The notes under the pieces are model-generated. The model saw nothing but the letters and a program-made list of their open reading frames with translations. It made no database searches and was not told the origin of the DNA. 64,000 bases of DNA from Thermomicrobiaceae bacterium (GTDB lineage: Bacteria > Chloroflexota > Chloroflexia > Thermomicrobiales > Thermomicrobiaceae). The stretch's first letter is position 1. Each line of letters begins with the position of its first letter. Below are positions 51,745-61,284 of the stretch, piece after piece. Where the stretch lies: NCBI GenBank assembly GCA_014874455.1, contig JADBJL010000075.1, forward strand, positions 1 to 64,000. The letters are read 5' to 3'. Position numbers and translations under genes: made by a program.

Positions 51745-54273
51745 GTGTCGACGAGGCGATGGGCGAGGCGAGCTGTTCCTGGCGAGGATGCCGCCCCGAA
51801 CGGGCGGGTCACCACACCACCCGCTGTCGCGGCGACACCGACCTCGCCCTTACCCGGTCAGGGGTTAGGCGCGCGAGCGTTCCAGCCATCGCTCGAGATC
51901 CTGCTCTACGCCGCGCTGAGCCTGGCAGCGTTGCTCTCCCGCTTCTGGGATCTCGGCTCACGGGCACTCCACCACGACGAGTCGCTCCACGCCTACTACT
52001 CCTGGATCTACGCGGAAGGCGAGGGGTATATCCACCACCCGCTGATGCACGGGCCCGCGCTCTTCCATCTCGATGCCCTGGCCTACCTGCTCTTCGGTGC
52101 CACCGACTACGTGACCCGGGTGCCGGCCGCCGCCTTCGGCGTCGCGCTCGTGCTGCTGCCGGCGCTGCTGCGGGGCGAGCGCCTGCTCGGCCGTTGGGGC
52201 GCCCTCCTCGCCTCGTTTCTCCTGCTCGTCTCGCCCTCTATCCTCTACTTCAGCCGCTTCATCCGGCACGACATCTTCGCCCTCGCTGGCACCTTCCTGC
52301 TCTTCATCGCCTTTCTGCGTTATGTCGAGCGACCAGCGTCGCGCTGGCTGGTTACGGGCGGCGTCACGGTCGGCTTCATGTTGACCACCCACGAGGTGAC
52401 CTTCGTCTCGCTCTTCATCCTGGCCACCTTCGTCGCCGCGGCCATCGCCTACCGGGTGGCCCCGGCGCTGTTCCTGATCCTCGGCGCCGGGCTGGTCGGG
52501 TTGGGATTCCTCGCCGCAGGGCTCACGCAACTGGGGGTGGCGCCGCTCCCCGAGATACCCTGGCAGAACCCGACACGCGGTGCCGTCCTGTCGTACCTCC
52601 TCGCGCTCGTCCAGCACCCGCTCGTCGTCGGCGCGCTCGGAATCGCCCTGCTCACCCTCATCGGCTCCCTCTGGCTGCTCGACCACATCCGCGACCCCGA
52701 GCGCGGCTGGATCGATGGCCTTCTCGGCCTCGCACCGCCGGGGACGACCGCCCGCGCCCTGGCCGACGCGCTGGCCGACCGCACCGGGCTGGCACTCGGT
52801 GCCGGGCTCGGGCTGGCGCTCTTCTCGCTCCTGTATACCAGCCTGTTCACCAACCTCGGCGGGCTGGCCAGCGGCACCATCGGCGCGCTCGGCTACTGGC
52901 TGGGGCAACACGGCGTGCAGCGCGGCGAACAGCCCTGGTTCTACTACCTTCTCCTGGTGCCGCAGTACGAATACCTGGCCGCGCTGCTGTTCCCGGTCGG
53001 CATCGGCATCGTCGCCGGCCAGGGGCTGCGCGCCCTGGCTCGCGGCCAGGAGCTCGATGGGCGCTGGTACACCCGGGCCCTGCTGGCCTACTGGGGAGCG
53101 GTGATGCTGGCCGTGCTCTCCTGGGCCGGCGAGAAGATGCCCTGGCTTATCGTGCACATCACGTTGCCGCTGACCCTCTTGGCCGCGTCGTTGCTCGGCA
53201 GCGGCGCCGAGCGGCTCGAGCGTGCCTGGGCGAGCTGGGACGAGCGACAGCGCCGCCTCTCGGTCTGCCTCGGGCTCGCAAGCCTCGGGCTGGCGGCCGC
53301 CTGGTTCCTGCTGATGGCCTGGGCGAGCGCCGGCCCGTTCGTCCAGGCGACCACGAGCGGCTTCCCCCAGCTCGTCCGCACGATCCGGCCGGAGATCGCC
53401 GGGCACTGGCGCTGGCTCTGGCTTCCCCTCCTCGTCCTGGCGGTGATCGCCGCCACGGTCGCGGCCGAGCGCCGGTATCGGCCACACCTGCTGACGATGA
53501 GCGCCGCCCTGAGCCTGGGGCTGGCGCTGCTCCAGATCCACGCCGGCTGGCGGCTGACCTACCGCGAGGGCGACGTGCCGCGCGATATGCTGATCTACGT
53601 CCAGACCTCGCCCCAGGTGGTGCAACTGACGCGCGATCTGGAAGCCCTCTCCCACGAGTTGACCGGCGGGATGGGCCTGGAAGTCTGGTACGACTCCGGC
53701 ACGCAGTGGCCGATGAACTGGTACCTGCGCGAGTTCACCAACCGCCGCTACTTCGGAACCACGCTCCGCGAGCTGCCCGATCCTCCTCCGCCGGTCATCC
53801 TCTACTCGCTGGAATACCTCGGCAATATGCCGCCAGATGTGGCGAGAGAACTCGAGGCTCGCTACACCTTCGTGGAGTACCCGATGCGCTGGTGGTTCCC
53901 CGAAGACGAGACCTACCGGCGTTTCGCTATCGCCCCCGAGCTGAAGAACGAGGCGCGCCAGAACTATCAGACCGACCAGCCGCCTCCCTACTCAGCCGCA
54001 GACGTGCTGCGCAGCGTCTGGTCGAGCATCGCCTCGCTCCAGCACCCGGCGCAGCAGGCGAAGCTCTTCCGGCTCGTCGCCTTCCGCGAACTGCCGGCGA
54101 CCATCGGCTCGTACCGCTTCCGGGTCTACATCCGGAACGATCTCGTACCGTACGTCAACGACCTCCGCTACGGCGTCGGCTCCGCTGGCGCGCACGACGT
54201 CGCTTCGGCAGCCGCTCAGCACAACGAGGAGCACAGGAGTGGCCCAGGCATCTCCGGCACGCGGGCAAGCTGA
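51745..54273 (+). CDS. TIGR03663 (Agl23-like) polytopic membrane protein, probable glycosyltransferase-related
   Basis: The 842-residue protein has about twelve hydrophobic segments and a hydrophilic C-terminal domain (residues 600-830). The N-terminal loop after the first helix, SRFWDLGSRALHHDESLHAYYSWIYAEGEGYIHHPLMHGPALFHL, is the TIGR03663 hallmark and contains the acidic D-E motif typical of GT-C glycosyltransferases such as ArnT/PMT. The family occurs in haloarchaea (associated with N-glycosylation flippase activity) and in Chloroflexi. A lipid-linked sugar donor is likely. It overlaps the next gene by 35 bases. No signal other than the first helix. Confidence 0.88.
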   Translation: MSTRRWARRAVPGEDAAPNGRVTTPPAVAATPTSPLPGQGLGARAFQPSLEILLYAALSLAALLSRFWDLGSRALHHDESLHAYYSWIYAEGEGYIHHPLMHGPALFHLDALAYLLFGATDYVTRVPAAAFGVALVLLPALLRGERLLGRWGALLASFLLLVSPSILYFSRFIRHDIFALAGTFLLFIAFLRYVERPASRWLVTGGVTVGFMLTTHEVTFVSLFILATFVAAAIAYRVAPALFLILGAGLVGLGFLAAGLTQLGVAPLPEIPWQNPTRGAVLSYLLALVQHPLVVGALGIALLTLIGSLWLLDHIRDPERGWIDGLLGLAPPGTTARALADALADRTGLALGAGLGLALFSLLYTSLFTNLGGLASGTIGALGYWLGQHGVQRGEQPWFYYLLLVPQYEYLAALLFPVGIGIVAGQGLRALARGQELDGRWYTRALLAYWGAVMLAVLSWAGEKMPWLIVHITLPLTLLAASLLGSGAERLERAWASWDERQRRLSVCLGLASLGLAAAWFLLMAWASAGPFVQATTSGFPQLVRTIRPEIAGHWRWLWLPLLVLAVIAATVAAERRYRPHLLTMSAALSLGLALLQIHAGWRLTYREGDVPRDMLIYVQTSPQVVQLTRDLEALSHELTGGMGLEVWYDSGTQWPMNWYLREFTNRRYFGTTLRELPDPPPPVILYSLEYLGNMPPDVARELEARYTFVEYPMRWWFPEDETYRRFAIAPELKNEARQNYQTDQPPPYSAADVLRSVWSSIASLQHPAQQAKLFRLVAFRELPATIGSYRFRVYIRNDLVPYVNDLRYGVGSAGAHDVASAAAQHNEEHRSGPGISGTRAS

Positions 54274-56113
54274 GCCCACTGTTCTGGATCGGCGAATCGA
54301 CCTGACGCGGATCGACCGCGAGGCGATCCTTTGGGGCGGACTCTTCGGCCTGGCGCTGCTTGTCCGGCTGGTCGGGCTGACGAACTACCCGCTGTCACCC
54401 GCCGAAGCTCAGTTCGCCAGTGACGGACTGGCGCTGCTGCAGGGCGGCGCGCTTTCGAGCGGCGGCCAGGCCCAGCCGCTGCCAGCCCTGGCCGCCGCGC
54501 TGGCGCTCTTCCTGTTCGGAGCCGGTGACGGCGTGATCCGGCTGGTGCCACTGCTGGCCGGGTTGCTGACGCTCCTCCTGGTCGCCCGGCTGCGGCCCTG
54601 GTTCGGCCCCGGCACCGTGCTGGCCGCCGGGCTCCTCGTCGCTCTCTCACCGGCACTGACCGCCCTCTCGACGCGACTCGACGGCGGCTCGCTCCTCCTG
54701 CTCGCCGTCGTCGCCACGCTGGCTGCAGCCACGCGCTTCGACCGCAAGCCCGGTCACGGCTCGGCCGTCGTGCTCGGCGTCTCGGCCGCGCTGGTACCAC
54801 TGGCTCACCCGCTCGGCTGGGCCGTGCTGGTCGCGCTGGCGCTCTGGGGGCTCTGGGAACGTGGGCCGGCACTGCTGAGGCACGCGCTCCCACTCCTCGG
54901 CGGCATGCTGGGAACCGCGCTCCTCACGTCGACCGCCCTGCTGAGCCGACCCGGCGGCGTGTTCGGCTTCCTCGAGGGCAGCCTCTCGCTCCTGGCACGC
55001 GAGCACCTCGCGGCGCCGCTGGAGGCCTGGCCGCTGCCGCTGGTGCTGCTGGCGACCGACGAGCTACCGGCCACGCTCCTCGCGCTCGCCGCACTGGCGG
55101 GTGCCCTCGGGCTGCGCATCCGGAGCGGGGAGCCGTTGCCGCAGCCGCTGGCGTCGCTCGCGGCCTGGACGGGACTGGCGCTGCTCGCCGCGCTGCTCCT
55201 CGGCGGCAAGGGGCCGGCGCTCTATGGGCTCCTGGCGCTCCCGCTGGCGCTGCTCGGCGGGGTAGGGCTCCACACCGCGCTTGCAGCCATCGACTGGCGG
55301 GTGGCCCGCAGCCCCTGGGACGTAGCGGTGACCGGTTCGGCGATCGCCTTGCTGCTCGCCCTGCTCAGCCTGCTCGGTCGCCTGCTGGGCGGGCCTGGTG
55401 GGCAGGTTACCGCCTGGCTGGCTGGACTCCTGGCCTTGCTGATCATCGCTCTCGGGCTTGCCACACTCACGGCCTGGCTCTGGCGGCAGGCTGCCAGGCC
55501 GCAGTCGCTCTTCCTCACCATTCCGCTCGCCCTGCTGCTGGCGCTCGGGCTGCGGAGCAGCCTGCTGCTGAACATGACCAACACCGTCCGCCCCGGCGAG
55601 CTCCTCTCGGCCGGCGCGACCTCGCCGGGCGTCCGTCTCCTGGTCGAGCGGGTCACCCGGCTCAGCCGCGATGTGACCACGTTCCAGGCCGACGTCCGGG
55701 ATCCGACCGGCGGGCACGGGCTGGTCATCGCCATCGACCCGGCACTCGAGCAGCCTTTCCGCTGGTACTTCCGCGACTTCCCGAATGTCCAGGTCGTTCC
55801 GCTGGCCGGCGCCGTGCCACTCGAGCCGGTACCGGACGTCATCATCGCCCCTGCCGGTCTGGAGCCCGCGTTGACCGCCACCTTCCCGCACATCGTCTTC
55901 CGGACGTACCCGCTGCGCTCCGGCATGCCTGAGGCTCTCGCCAACCCCGACTGGCAGGCCGTTCTCTCCGCCCCCGTCGACCCCTGGACAGTCAAACGCT
56001 ACCTGGCCTACCTGATCGACCGGCAAGTGGCGGAGCCGCCACCACCGGAGCCGTTTGCGCTCGGGCTGCGCGCCGATCTCGCCGAGCGGCTGTACGGCCC
56101 TGTGATTCCCTGA
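54239..56113 (+). CDS. Polytopic membrane protein, GT39/GT-C glycosyltransferase-like
   Basis: At 624 residues with about twelve hydrophobic segments rich in Leu, Ala and Gly. The first loop, RLVGLTNYPLSPAEAQFASDGLALLQGG, occupies the place of the GT-C donor loop, and FRWYFRDFPNVQVVPLAG/PDVIIAPAG in the C-terminal part resembles soluble domains of PMT-like enzymes. The catalytic acidic pair is weaker (SPAEAQF) than in its neighbour, so it may be a degenerate partner. Starts within the last codons of the Agl23-like gene, so translation is coupled, and is followed 8 bases later by a response regulator. Confidence 0.75.
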   Translation: MAQASPARGQAEPTVLDRRIDLTRIDREAILWGGLFGLALLVRLVGLTNYPLSPAEAQFASDGLALLQGGALSSGGQAQPLPALAAALALFLFGAGDGVIRLVPLLAGLLTLLLVARLRPWFGPGTVLAAGLLVALSPALTALSTRLDGGSLLLLAVVATLAAATRFDRKPGHGSAVVLGVSAALVPLAHPLGWAVLVALALWGLWERGPALLRHALPLLGGMLGTALLTSTALLSRPGGVFGFLEGSLSLLAREHLAAPLEAWPLPLVLLATDELPATLLALAALAGALGLRIRSGEPLPQPLASLAAWTGLALLAALLLGGKGPALYGLLALPLALLGGVGLHTALAAIDWRVARSPWDVAVTGSAIALLLALLSLLGRLLGGPGGQVTAWLAGLLALLIIALGLATLTAWLWRQAARPQSLFLTIPLALLLALGLRSSLLLNMTNTVRPGELLSAGATSPGVRLLVERVTRLSRDVTTFQADVRDPTGGHGLVIAIDPALEQPFRWYFRDFPNVQVVPLAGAVPLEPVPDVIIAPAGLEPALTATFPHIVFRTYPLRSGMPEALANPDWQAVLSAPVDPWTVKRYLAYLIDRQVAEPPPPEPFALGLRADLAERLYGPVIP

Positions 56114-56121
56114 GCACGGCC

Positions 56122-56793
56122 ATGGCACGCATCCTGGTCATCGAGGACGACCTGCGCATCGCCGAGCTCCTCCGCATCTTCCTGGCACGGGAGGGCCACG
56201 AGGTGATCACCGCGCCGGACGGGCGCGAGGGTCTGCGCCTGTTCAGCCAGGAGCAACCTGACCTCGTCATCCTCGACCTGATGCTCCCAGGCACTCACGG
56301 GCGCGACGTCTGCCGCGCCATCCGGACACGCCACGCCACCCCGATCATCATGCTGACCGCGCTCGACGACGAGCGCGACGTGATCGAGGGACTCGACCTG
56401 GGCGCCGACGACTACGTGACCAAGCCGTTCAAGCCTCGCGAGTTGCTGGCGAGAGTGCGCGCGGCGCTGCGCCGCTCGGCCGGGCTGCCCTCGCTGGTGC
56501 GCGAGCTGGCGGTCGGCAACCTGCGTATCCGGCTCGACGAGCGGACGGTCACGATCGGTGACCAGCCCGTCCCCCTGCGGCCACGGGAGTTCGACCTGCT
56601 GGCGACCCTCGCCGCGCGGCCGGGCGTCGTCTTCACCCGCGAGCGGCTGCTGGCGCAGGTCTGGGGCTGGGAGGACGAGCCGGAGACGCGCACGGTAGAC
56701 GTACACGTCAACCGGCTGCGGCACAAGCTCGCCGGGGCGAGCGTGGCCATCGAGGGCGTGCGCGGTCTCGGCTACCGGCTCGTCGAACAATAG
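56122..56793 (+). CDS. OmpR/PhoB-family response regulator
   Basis: Receiver domain MARILVIEDDLRIAELLRIFLAREGHEVITAPDGREGLRLFSQEQPDLVILDLMLPG with phosphoacceptor Asp52 and the conserved Lys in VTKPFKPRELLARVRA. C-terminal winged helix: VTIGDQPVPLRPREFDLLATLAARPGVVFTRERLLAQVWGWEDEPETRTVDVHVNRLRHKL. 223 residues, the usual size. It binds DNA on phosphorylation by the histidine kinase encoded 115 bases further on. Placement eight bases after a glycosyltransferase-like gene suggests envelope genes as targets, but no binding site is visible. Confidence 0.96.
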   Translation: MARILVIEDDLRIAELLRIFLAREGHEVITAPDGREGLRLFSQEQPDLVILDLMLPGTHGRDVCRAIRTRHATPIIMLTALDDERDVIEGLDLGADDYVTKPFKPRELLARVRAALRRSAGLPSLVRELAVGNLRIRLDERTVTIGDQPVPLRPREFDLLATLAARPGVVFTRERLLAQVWGWEDEPETRTVDVHVNRLRHKLAGASVAIEGVRGLGYRLVEQ

Positions 56794-56908
56794 CAACGGT
56801 TTCGCCGCCCGCTCCGGCCGCCGGTGGGCCATTGACCGGGCGGTTACGAGGGACGGGTATCGTCGAGCGTGACGTGGCCAGGGATGACTCCTGGAAGAGG
56901 AGTGCTCC

Positions 56909-58342
56909 GTGTTCACCAGCGTGCGATCGCGCATCTTCGCCGGGTTCGTCCTCGTGGCGCTGCTGATGGTGGTGACCACGGCCCTCCTCGCGGCGGTGCC
57001 GATCCGGCGGTTCCAGGAGCGCCTGGAGAGCGAGCGGCTGCAGGGCTTCGCGCTCACGCTGGCGGTAGGTGCCGGGGTACTCCTCGAGCAGGCACCGGCG
57101 CGCCCCGCCGCACTCGACGGCTTCCTCGCGCGCCAGGCCGAACGGCTAGGAGCGCGCATCCTCATCGTCGGCCGGGACGGCAACGTCGTCGCCGACTCGG
57201 CGCCGGGCGAGCCCCTCTCGCCGGTGGTCGACACAGCTATCCGGCAGGCTGCCGGGCGGGTGGGCGGCCGCCGGGTCGAACCGCTCGACGCTGGCGTGGT
57301 CGACCGGCAACGGCTGGTGGTGGCGCCGGTACCGCGCTCCGACGGCGCCGTGCTCGCGCTGCTGGCTCCTGCGCGCCGAGCGCCGGTCGGCCGTGGGCTG
57401 CTCCTGCCCCTGGCGGCAGCGACCGGGCTGGGGCTGCTGGTCGCGCTGGCAGTGACCTGGCTCGTCAGCCGCTCGCTGGCCGGCCCGATCACGCGCCTGA
57501 CCCAGGCCGCCGATGCCATGGCTGCTGGCAACCTCGAGCAGGCGATCCCTGGCGAAGGCCACGACGAGCTCGGCCGACTCGTGCGCAGCTTCAACAGCAT
57601 GGCCACGAGCCTGCGCGCCATGCTGGAGAGCCAGCGGCGCCTGTTAGCGAACGTGGCGCACGAGCTGCGTACCCCGCTGACGGTGATCCAAGGCTATGCG
57701 CTGGCACTCCGCGAGGGCGTGATCGAGGACACCCGCCAGCGCGAGCAGGCGCTGGCGACCATCGCTGAGGAGAGCGAGCGTGCCGATCGCCTGCTCAGCC
57801 AGCTCCTCCAGCTCTCCCGCCTGGAGAGTGGCGTGCGCCGGCCGGCACTCCAGCCCGTCCGGCTTCGTGACCTGCTAGAGCGGGTCGGCGAGCGCCATCG
57901 CCTCGCGGCCGAGGCGCGAAGAATCGAGCTGAGCGCGACCGTTGCGCCTGACCTCTTCGCGCGGGCCGACCCGGAGTTGCTGGAGCAGGCGATCGACAAC
58001 CTCGTCGCCAACGCGCTCGAGCACGGCGGCCCGGGCATACGCGTGCAGATCACGGCCCAGCCGGCACTGACCGGTTCCGATCGCAGGCCGTTTGTCCGCA
58101 TCCGGGTGAGCGACAACGGGCCTGGCATCCCGCCGGAGGCTCTGCCGCGCCTGTTCGAGCGCTTCTACCGTGTCGAGCCGGCAGAGGGCGAGAGCCAGCG
58201 ACCCGGTGGCTTCGGGCTCGGGCTCGCCATCACGCGCGAGATCGTAGCGGCTCACGGCGGGACGATCGCGGTGGAGAGCCAGCCGGGGCAGGGGACGACA
58301 TTCGTCATCGACCTCCCGGCCGCCAGCGAGCCTGAGCAATAG
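56909..58342 (+). CDS. Membrane sensor histidine kinase
   Basis: GTG start at 56909 with AGAGGAG upstream. Two membrane helices (about 10-31 and 160-182) flank an outer sensor domain of about 130 residues with no recognised fold (PAS/CACHE-like: ILIVGRDGNVVADSAPGEP). Then HAMP (SRSLAGPITRLTQAADAMAAGNLEQAIPGEGHDELGRLVRSFNSM), HisKA with His251 (LANVAHELRTPLTVIQGY) and HATPase_c (NLVANALEHGG, VSDNGPGIPPEALPRLFERFYR, GGFGLGLAIT). A BaeS/PhoR-like kinase, the obvious partner of the upstream regulator. The stop at 58342 is 12 bases before the dxs promoter. Confidence 0.96.
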   Translation: MFTSVRSRIFAGFVLVALLMVVTTALLAAVPIRRFQERLESERLQGFALTLAVGAGVLLEQAPARPAALDGFLARQAERLGARILIVGRDGNVVADSAPGEPLSPVVDTAIRQAAGRVGGRRVEPLDAGVVDRQRLVVAPVPRSDGAVLALLAPARRAPVGRGLLLPLAAATGLGLLVALAVTWLVSRSLAGPITRLTQAADAMAAGNLEQAIPGEGHDELGRLVRSFNSMATSLRAMLESQRRLLANVAHELRTPLTVIQGYALALREGVIEDTRQREQALATIAEESERADRLLSQLLQLSRLESGVRRPALQPVRLRDLLERVGERHRLAAEARRIELSATVAPDLFARADPELLEQAIDNLVANALEHGGPGIRVQITAQPALTGSDRRPFVRIRVSDNGPGIPPEALPRLFERFYRVEPAEGESQRPGGFGLGLAITREIVAAHGGTIAVESQPGQGTTFVIDLPAASEPEQ

Positions 58343-58353
58343 GGTACCCACAT

Positions 58354-58382
58354 TTGACGCAACCTGGTGCCGCTGCTAGGAT
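58354..58382 (+). promoter_or_regulatory. Sigma-A promoter for dxs
   Basis: TTGACG (58354-58359), a 17-base spacer, and TAGGAT (58377-58382), five and four to five matches to consensus, about 60 bases before the dxs ATG at 58443. Confidence 0.65.
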
Positions 58383-58442
58383 CAGCGCCAGCCTCGCGCC
58401 ACTGTCCTCTCGGGGAGAGCGGGCAGCCCATGAGGAGGAACC

Positions 58443-60323
58443 ATGTATCTGGAGCAGATCGATAGCCCGGAAGACTTGAAGAAGCTGACGATCCCCGAAC
58501 TCGAGCAACTGGCGCAGGAGATCCGCAAGACGATCATCGAGGTGGTCGCGGGTAAGACCGGGGGGCATTTCGCGCCGAACCTCGGCACGGTCGAGCTGAC
58601 CCTCGCGCTCCACTATGTGTTCGACTCGCCCCGGGACAAGATCGTCTGGGATGTGGGCCACCAGGCCTACCCGCACAAGCTGGTCACCGGACGGCGTGAT
58701 CGCTTCCACACGATCCGCCAGGAAGGCGGGCTGAGCGGCTTTCTCCAGCGCGAGGAGAGCGAGCATGACCAGTTCGGTGCCGGGCACGCCAGCACCTCGA
58801 TCTCGGCGGCGCTCGGCATGGCGGTCGCCGGCCAGCTCAAGGGAGAGCAGTTCCACACTGTGGCCGTGATCGGTGACGGCGCGCTGACCGGCGGCATGGC
58901 CTACGAGGCGCTCAACAACGCCGGCAGCCTCCAAGTGCCGCTGATCGTCGTGCTCAACGACAACGAGATGTCGATCGCGCCGAACGTCGGGGCACTGGCG
59001 AAGTACCTGAGCCGGATCCGCACCGACACGCGCTATACCCAGGCCAAGGCCGAAATCGAGCGCCTCCTCAGGCGCCTGCCGCAGGGAGACCTCTGGCTGG
59101 AGCTGAGCCACCGGTTCCTCGACGGCCTCAAGGAGATCGTCTACCAGACGATGATCTGGGAGGAACTCGGCTTCACCTACTTCGGCCCGGTCGACGGGCA
59201 CAACCTCCGCGAGCTGATCGAGACCTTCCAGCTCGTCAAGAAGATCAAGGGGCCCGTCTTCGTGCACGCCATCACCGTCAAGGGGAAGGGCTACCAGCCA
59301 GCCGAAGACGACCCGTTCAAGCACCATAGCGCGACGATCAAGGTGCCTGGGGCGCCCCCGTCTCCTCCGAAGTACCAGGATGTCTTCGGCGAGACGCTGA
59401 CGCGGTTGGCCGACCAGGACGAGCGTATCGTCGCCATCACCGCTGCCATGCCGGACGGCACCGGCCTTTTGCCCTTCGCGAAAGCGCACCCCGACCGCTT
59501 CTTCGACGTCGGCATCGCCGAGCAGCACGCTGTCACCTTCGCCGCCGGGCTGGCGACCCAGGGGCTGCGCCCGGTCGCCGCCATCTACTCGACCTTCCTG
59601 CAGCGGGCCTACGACCAGGTGATCCACGACGTCTGCATCCAGAAGCTGCCGGTGGTCTTCGCGCTGGATCGCGCCGGCCTGGTCGGCGAAGACGGCCGCA
59701 CCCACCACGGTGTCTTCGACTTCGCCTATCTCCGCTGCATCCCGAACATGGTGATCATGGCACCCAAAGACGAGGACGAGCTGCGGCATATGCTGAAGAC
59801 CGCCATCGACTACGAGGGCGGGCCGATCGCGCTGCGCTACCCCCGCGGCTCCGGCGTCGGCGTCCCGCTGCTGGGCGACCCGCACCCGCTCCCCATCGGC
59901 AAGGGCGAGCTGCTGAGGGAGGGCGACGACCTGACGATCATCGGCATCGGCGCGACCGTGCTGCCGGCGGAGCGGGCCGCCGAGATCCTCGCCGAGTCCG
60001 GCGTGCGGGCCACCGTGATCAACGCTCGCTTCGTCAAGCCGCTCGACGAGGCGTTGATTCTCGAGGCCGCGCGGCGAACCGGGCTGGTGGTGACCGTCGA
60101 GGACGCGCAGGTCGCCGGCGGCTTCGGCAGCGCCGTGCTCGAGCTCTTCGCCCGCGAGGGCCTGAGGATACCGGTCGCCTGCCTCGGTCTCCCCGACCGC
60201 TTCTTCGACCACGCCTCGCAGGCCTCGCTGCGCAAGCAGGCCGGGATCGACGCCGAAAGCATCGCGCGCCGTGCTGTCGCGCTGGTTCGGCAGCACCGCG
60301 GGATCGCGCCCCAGATCAGGTGA
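58443..60323 (+). CDS. dxs: 1-deoxy-D-xylulose-5-phosphate synthase
   Basis: Dxs condenses pyruvate and glyceraldehyde-3-phosphate with thiamine diphosphate, opening the methylerythritol route to isoprenoids. Markers: [69 protein letters not shown], the ThDP-binding [64 protein letters not shown] and [15 protein letters not shown]. Length 626 is normal. The stop codon overlaps the rsmG start (GTGA). Confidence 0.97.
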   Translation: MYLEQIDSPEDLKKLTIPELEQLAQEIRKTIIEVVAGKTGGHFAPNLGTVELTLALHYVFDSPRDKIVWDVGHQAYPHKLVTGRRDRFHTIRQEGGLSGFLQREESEHDQFGAGHASTSISAALGMAVAGQLKGEQFHTVAVIGDGALTGGMAYEALNNAGSLQVPLIVVLNDNEMSIAPNVGALAKYLSRIRTDTRYTQAKAEIERLLRRLPQGDLWLELSHRFLDGLKEIVYQTMIWEELGFTYFGPVDGHNLRELIETFQLVKKIKGPVFVHAITVKGKGYQPAEDDPFKHHSATIKVPGAPPSPPKYQDVFGETLTRLADQDERIVAITAAMPDGTGLLPFAKAHPDRFFDVGIAEQHAVTFAAGLATQGLRPVAAIYSTFLQRAYDQVIHDVCIQKLPVVFALDRAGLVGEDGRTHHGVFDFAYLRCIPNMVIMAPKDEDELRHMLKTAIDYEGGPIALRYPRGSGVGVPLLGDPHPLPIGKGELLREGDDLTIIGIGATVLPAERAAEILAESGVRATVINARFVKPLDEALILEAARRTGLVVTVEDAQVAGGFGSAVLELFAREGLRIPVACLGLPDRFFDHASQASLRKQAGIDAESIARRAVALVRQHRGIAPQIR

Positions 60324-61063
60324 CCGGCCGCTCGAGAGACGACATGGAGATCCTCCAGCGGCTCGCCGAGCAGCTCGGTGAGCCGCTCGACTCTTCCCAG
60401 CTCGCCAGCTTCGCCCGCTATGGCCAGCTCATCCTCGAGTGGAACCGGCGCGTCAACCTCACCTCCGTCACCGACTGGGACGAGCTGCAAGTCCGGCTGT
60501 TCGCCGACTCGCTGGCCCTGGTGCCCTATGTGCGCCGGGCCTGCGCAGGCGCAAGCGACACGTGCCGGCTGGTCGATATCGGCACCGGTGCTGGCATCCC
60601 AGGCATCCCGCTGAAGCTCGCCCTACCCTGGCTCGAGGTCACGCTGGTGGAGGCCACCGGCAAGAAGGTCGCGTTCCTGGAAGCTGCGCTGCGCGCGCTC
60701 GGCCTCTCGGGCGTCAGCGCTATCCACGCCCGGGCGGAGACGCTGGCGCACGATCCCCGCTACCGCGGCGCGTTCGACGTCGCGACCGCCCGGGCGGTCG
60801 CCCCACTACCGGCACTCCTCGAGCTCTGTCTCCCCTTCTGCCGGCCTGGGGGGTGGGGCATCTTCCCCAAGGGAGCCGAGGTGGACGGCGAACTGGCCGG
60901 AGCCGGCCGAGCACTGGAGATCCTCGGGGCGCGAGTGGTCGCAGTCGAGCCGGTACCGCTCGAGGCGCTGCGCGGCACGACGATCGTCGTCGTGAGACTG
61001 GAGCGGCCGGTGCCGGAGAAGTACCCGCGCCGACCCGGCATGCCGGCCAAGCGCCCGCTGTAG
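60320..61063 (+). CDS. rsmG: 16S rRNA (guanine-527-N7)-methyltransferase
   Basis: RsmG methylates G527 of 16S rRNA. Motif I is [48 protein letters not shown], followed by [50 protein letters not shown]. The GTG at 60320 overlaps the dxs stop; ATG 60344 ([11 protein letters not shown]) would be the more family-like start with GAGAG before it. Loss of this gene causes low-level streptomycin resistance in other bacteria. Often near parA/parB in other genomes, here behind dxs. Confidence 0.95.
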   Translation: MTGRSRDDMEILQRLAEQLGEPLDSSQLASFARYGQLILEWNRRVNLTSVTDWDELQVRLFADSLALVPYVRRACAGASDTCRLVDIGTGAGIPGIPLKLALPWLEVTLVEATGKKVAFLEAALRALGLSGVSAIHARAETLAHDPRYRGAFDVATARAVAPLPALLELCLPFCRPGGWGIFPKGAEVDGELAGAGRALEILGARVVAVEPVPLEALRGTTIVVVRLERPVPEKYPRRPGMPAKRPL

Positions 61064-61105
61064 AGCGGCTCGCGCCCCGTCACTCCGCCCTTCGGGCACC
61101 CCTTT

Positions 61106-61172
61106 CCTCCCTCACCCCGGCTTCGCCACCCCTCTCCCGCCTGGCGGGAGGGGAGCCGACGGTGAGGGGAGG
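61106..61172. repeat. Nested palindromic (REP-like) element between convergent genes
   Basis: Outer arms CCTCCCTCACC (61106-61116) and GGTGAGGGGAGG (61161-61172, one unpaired base) enclose an inner hairpin CTCCCGCC-T-GGCGGGAG (61134-61150). This is the CCCTCACCCC/CCTCTCCCGC type of REP-like sequence widespread in bacterial intergenic spaces. It stands where rsmG and smc converge and could end transcription from both sides. Confidence 0.6.
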
Positions 61173-61284
61173 GAAGCGCGGGAAGACCGGCGCGGCAGGC
61201 GAGGGGGCACAACTGATCGATCCTTCGATGGCGGGGAGCCACGCGTGCTCGGTAACGTGCTCGGTAGTCAGACCAGCCAGGGGG

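Noticed and set aside
51958-53655. 565-residue minus-strand frame rich in Glu/Gln/Asp opposite the Agl23-like gene
   Set aside because: Antisense of a membrane protein gives such composition; no plausible start or domain.
56832-56863. TTGACC followed by TATCGT before the histidine kinase
   Set aside because: Spacer is 20 bases, too long for a normal promoter; the kinase may be expressed from upstream.
58305-60296. 663-residue minus-strand frame opposite dxs
   Set aside because: Shadow of dxs; the plus-strand product is unmistakable.
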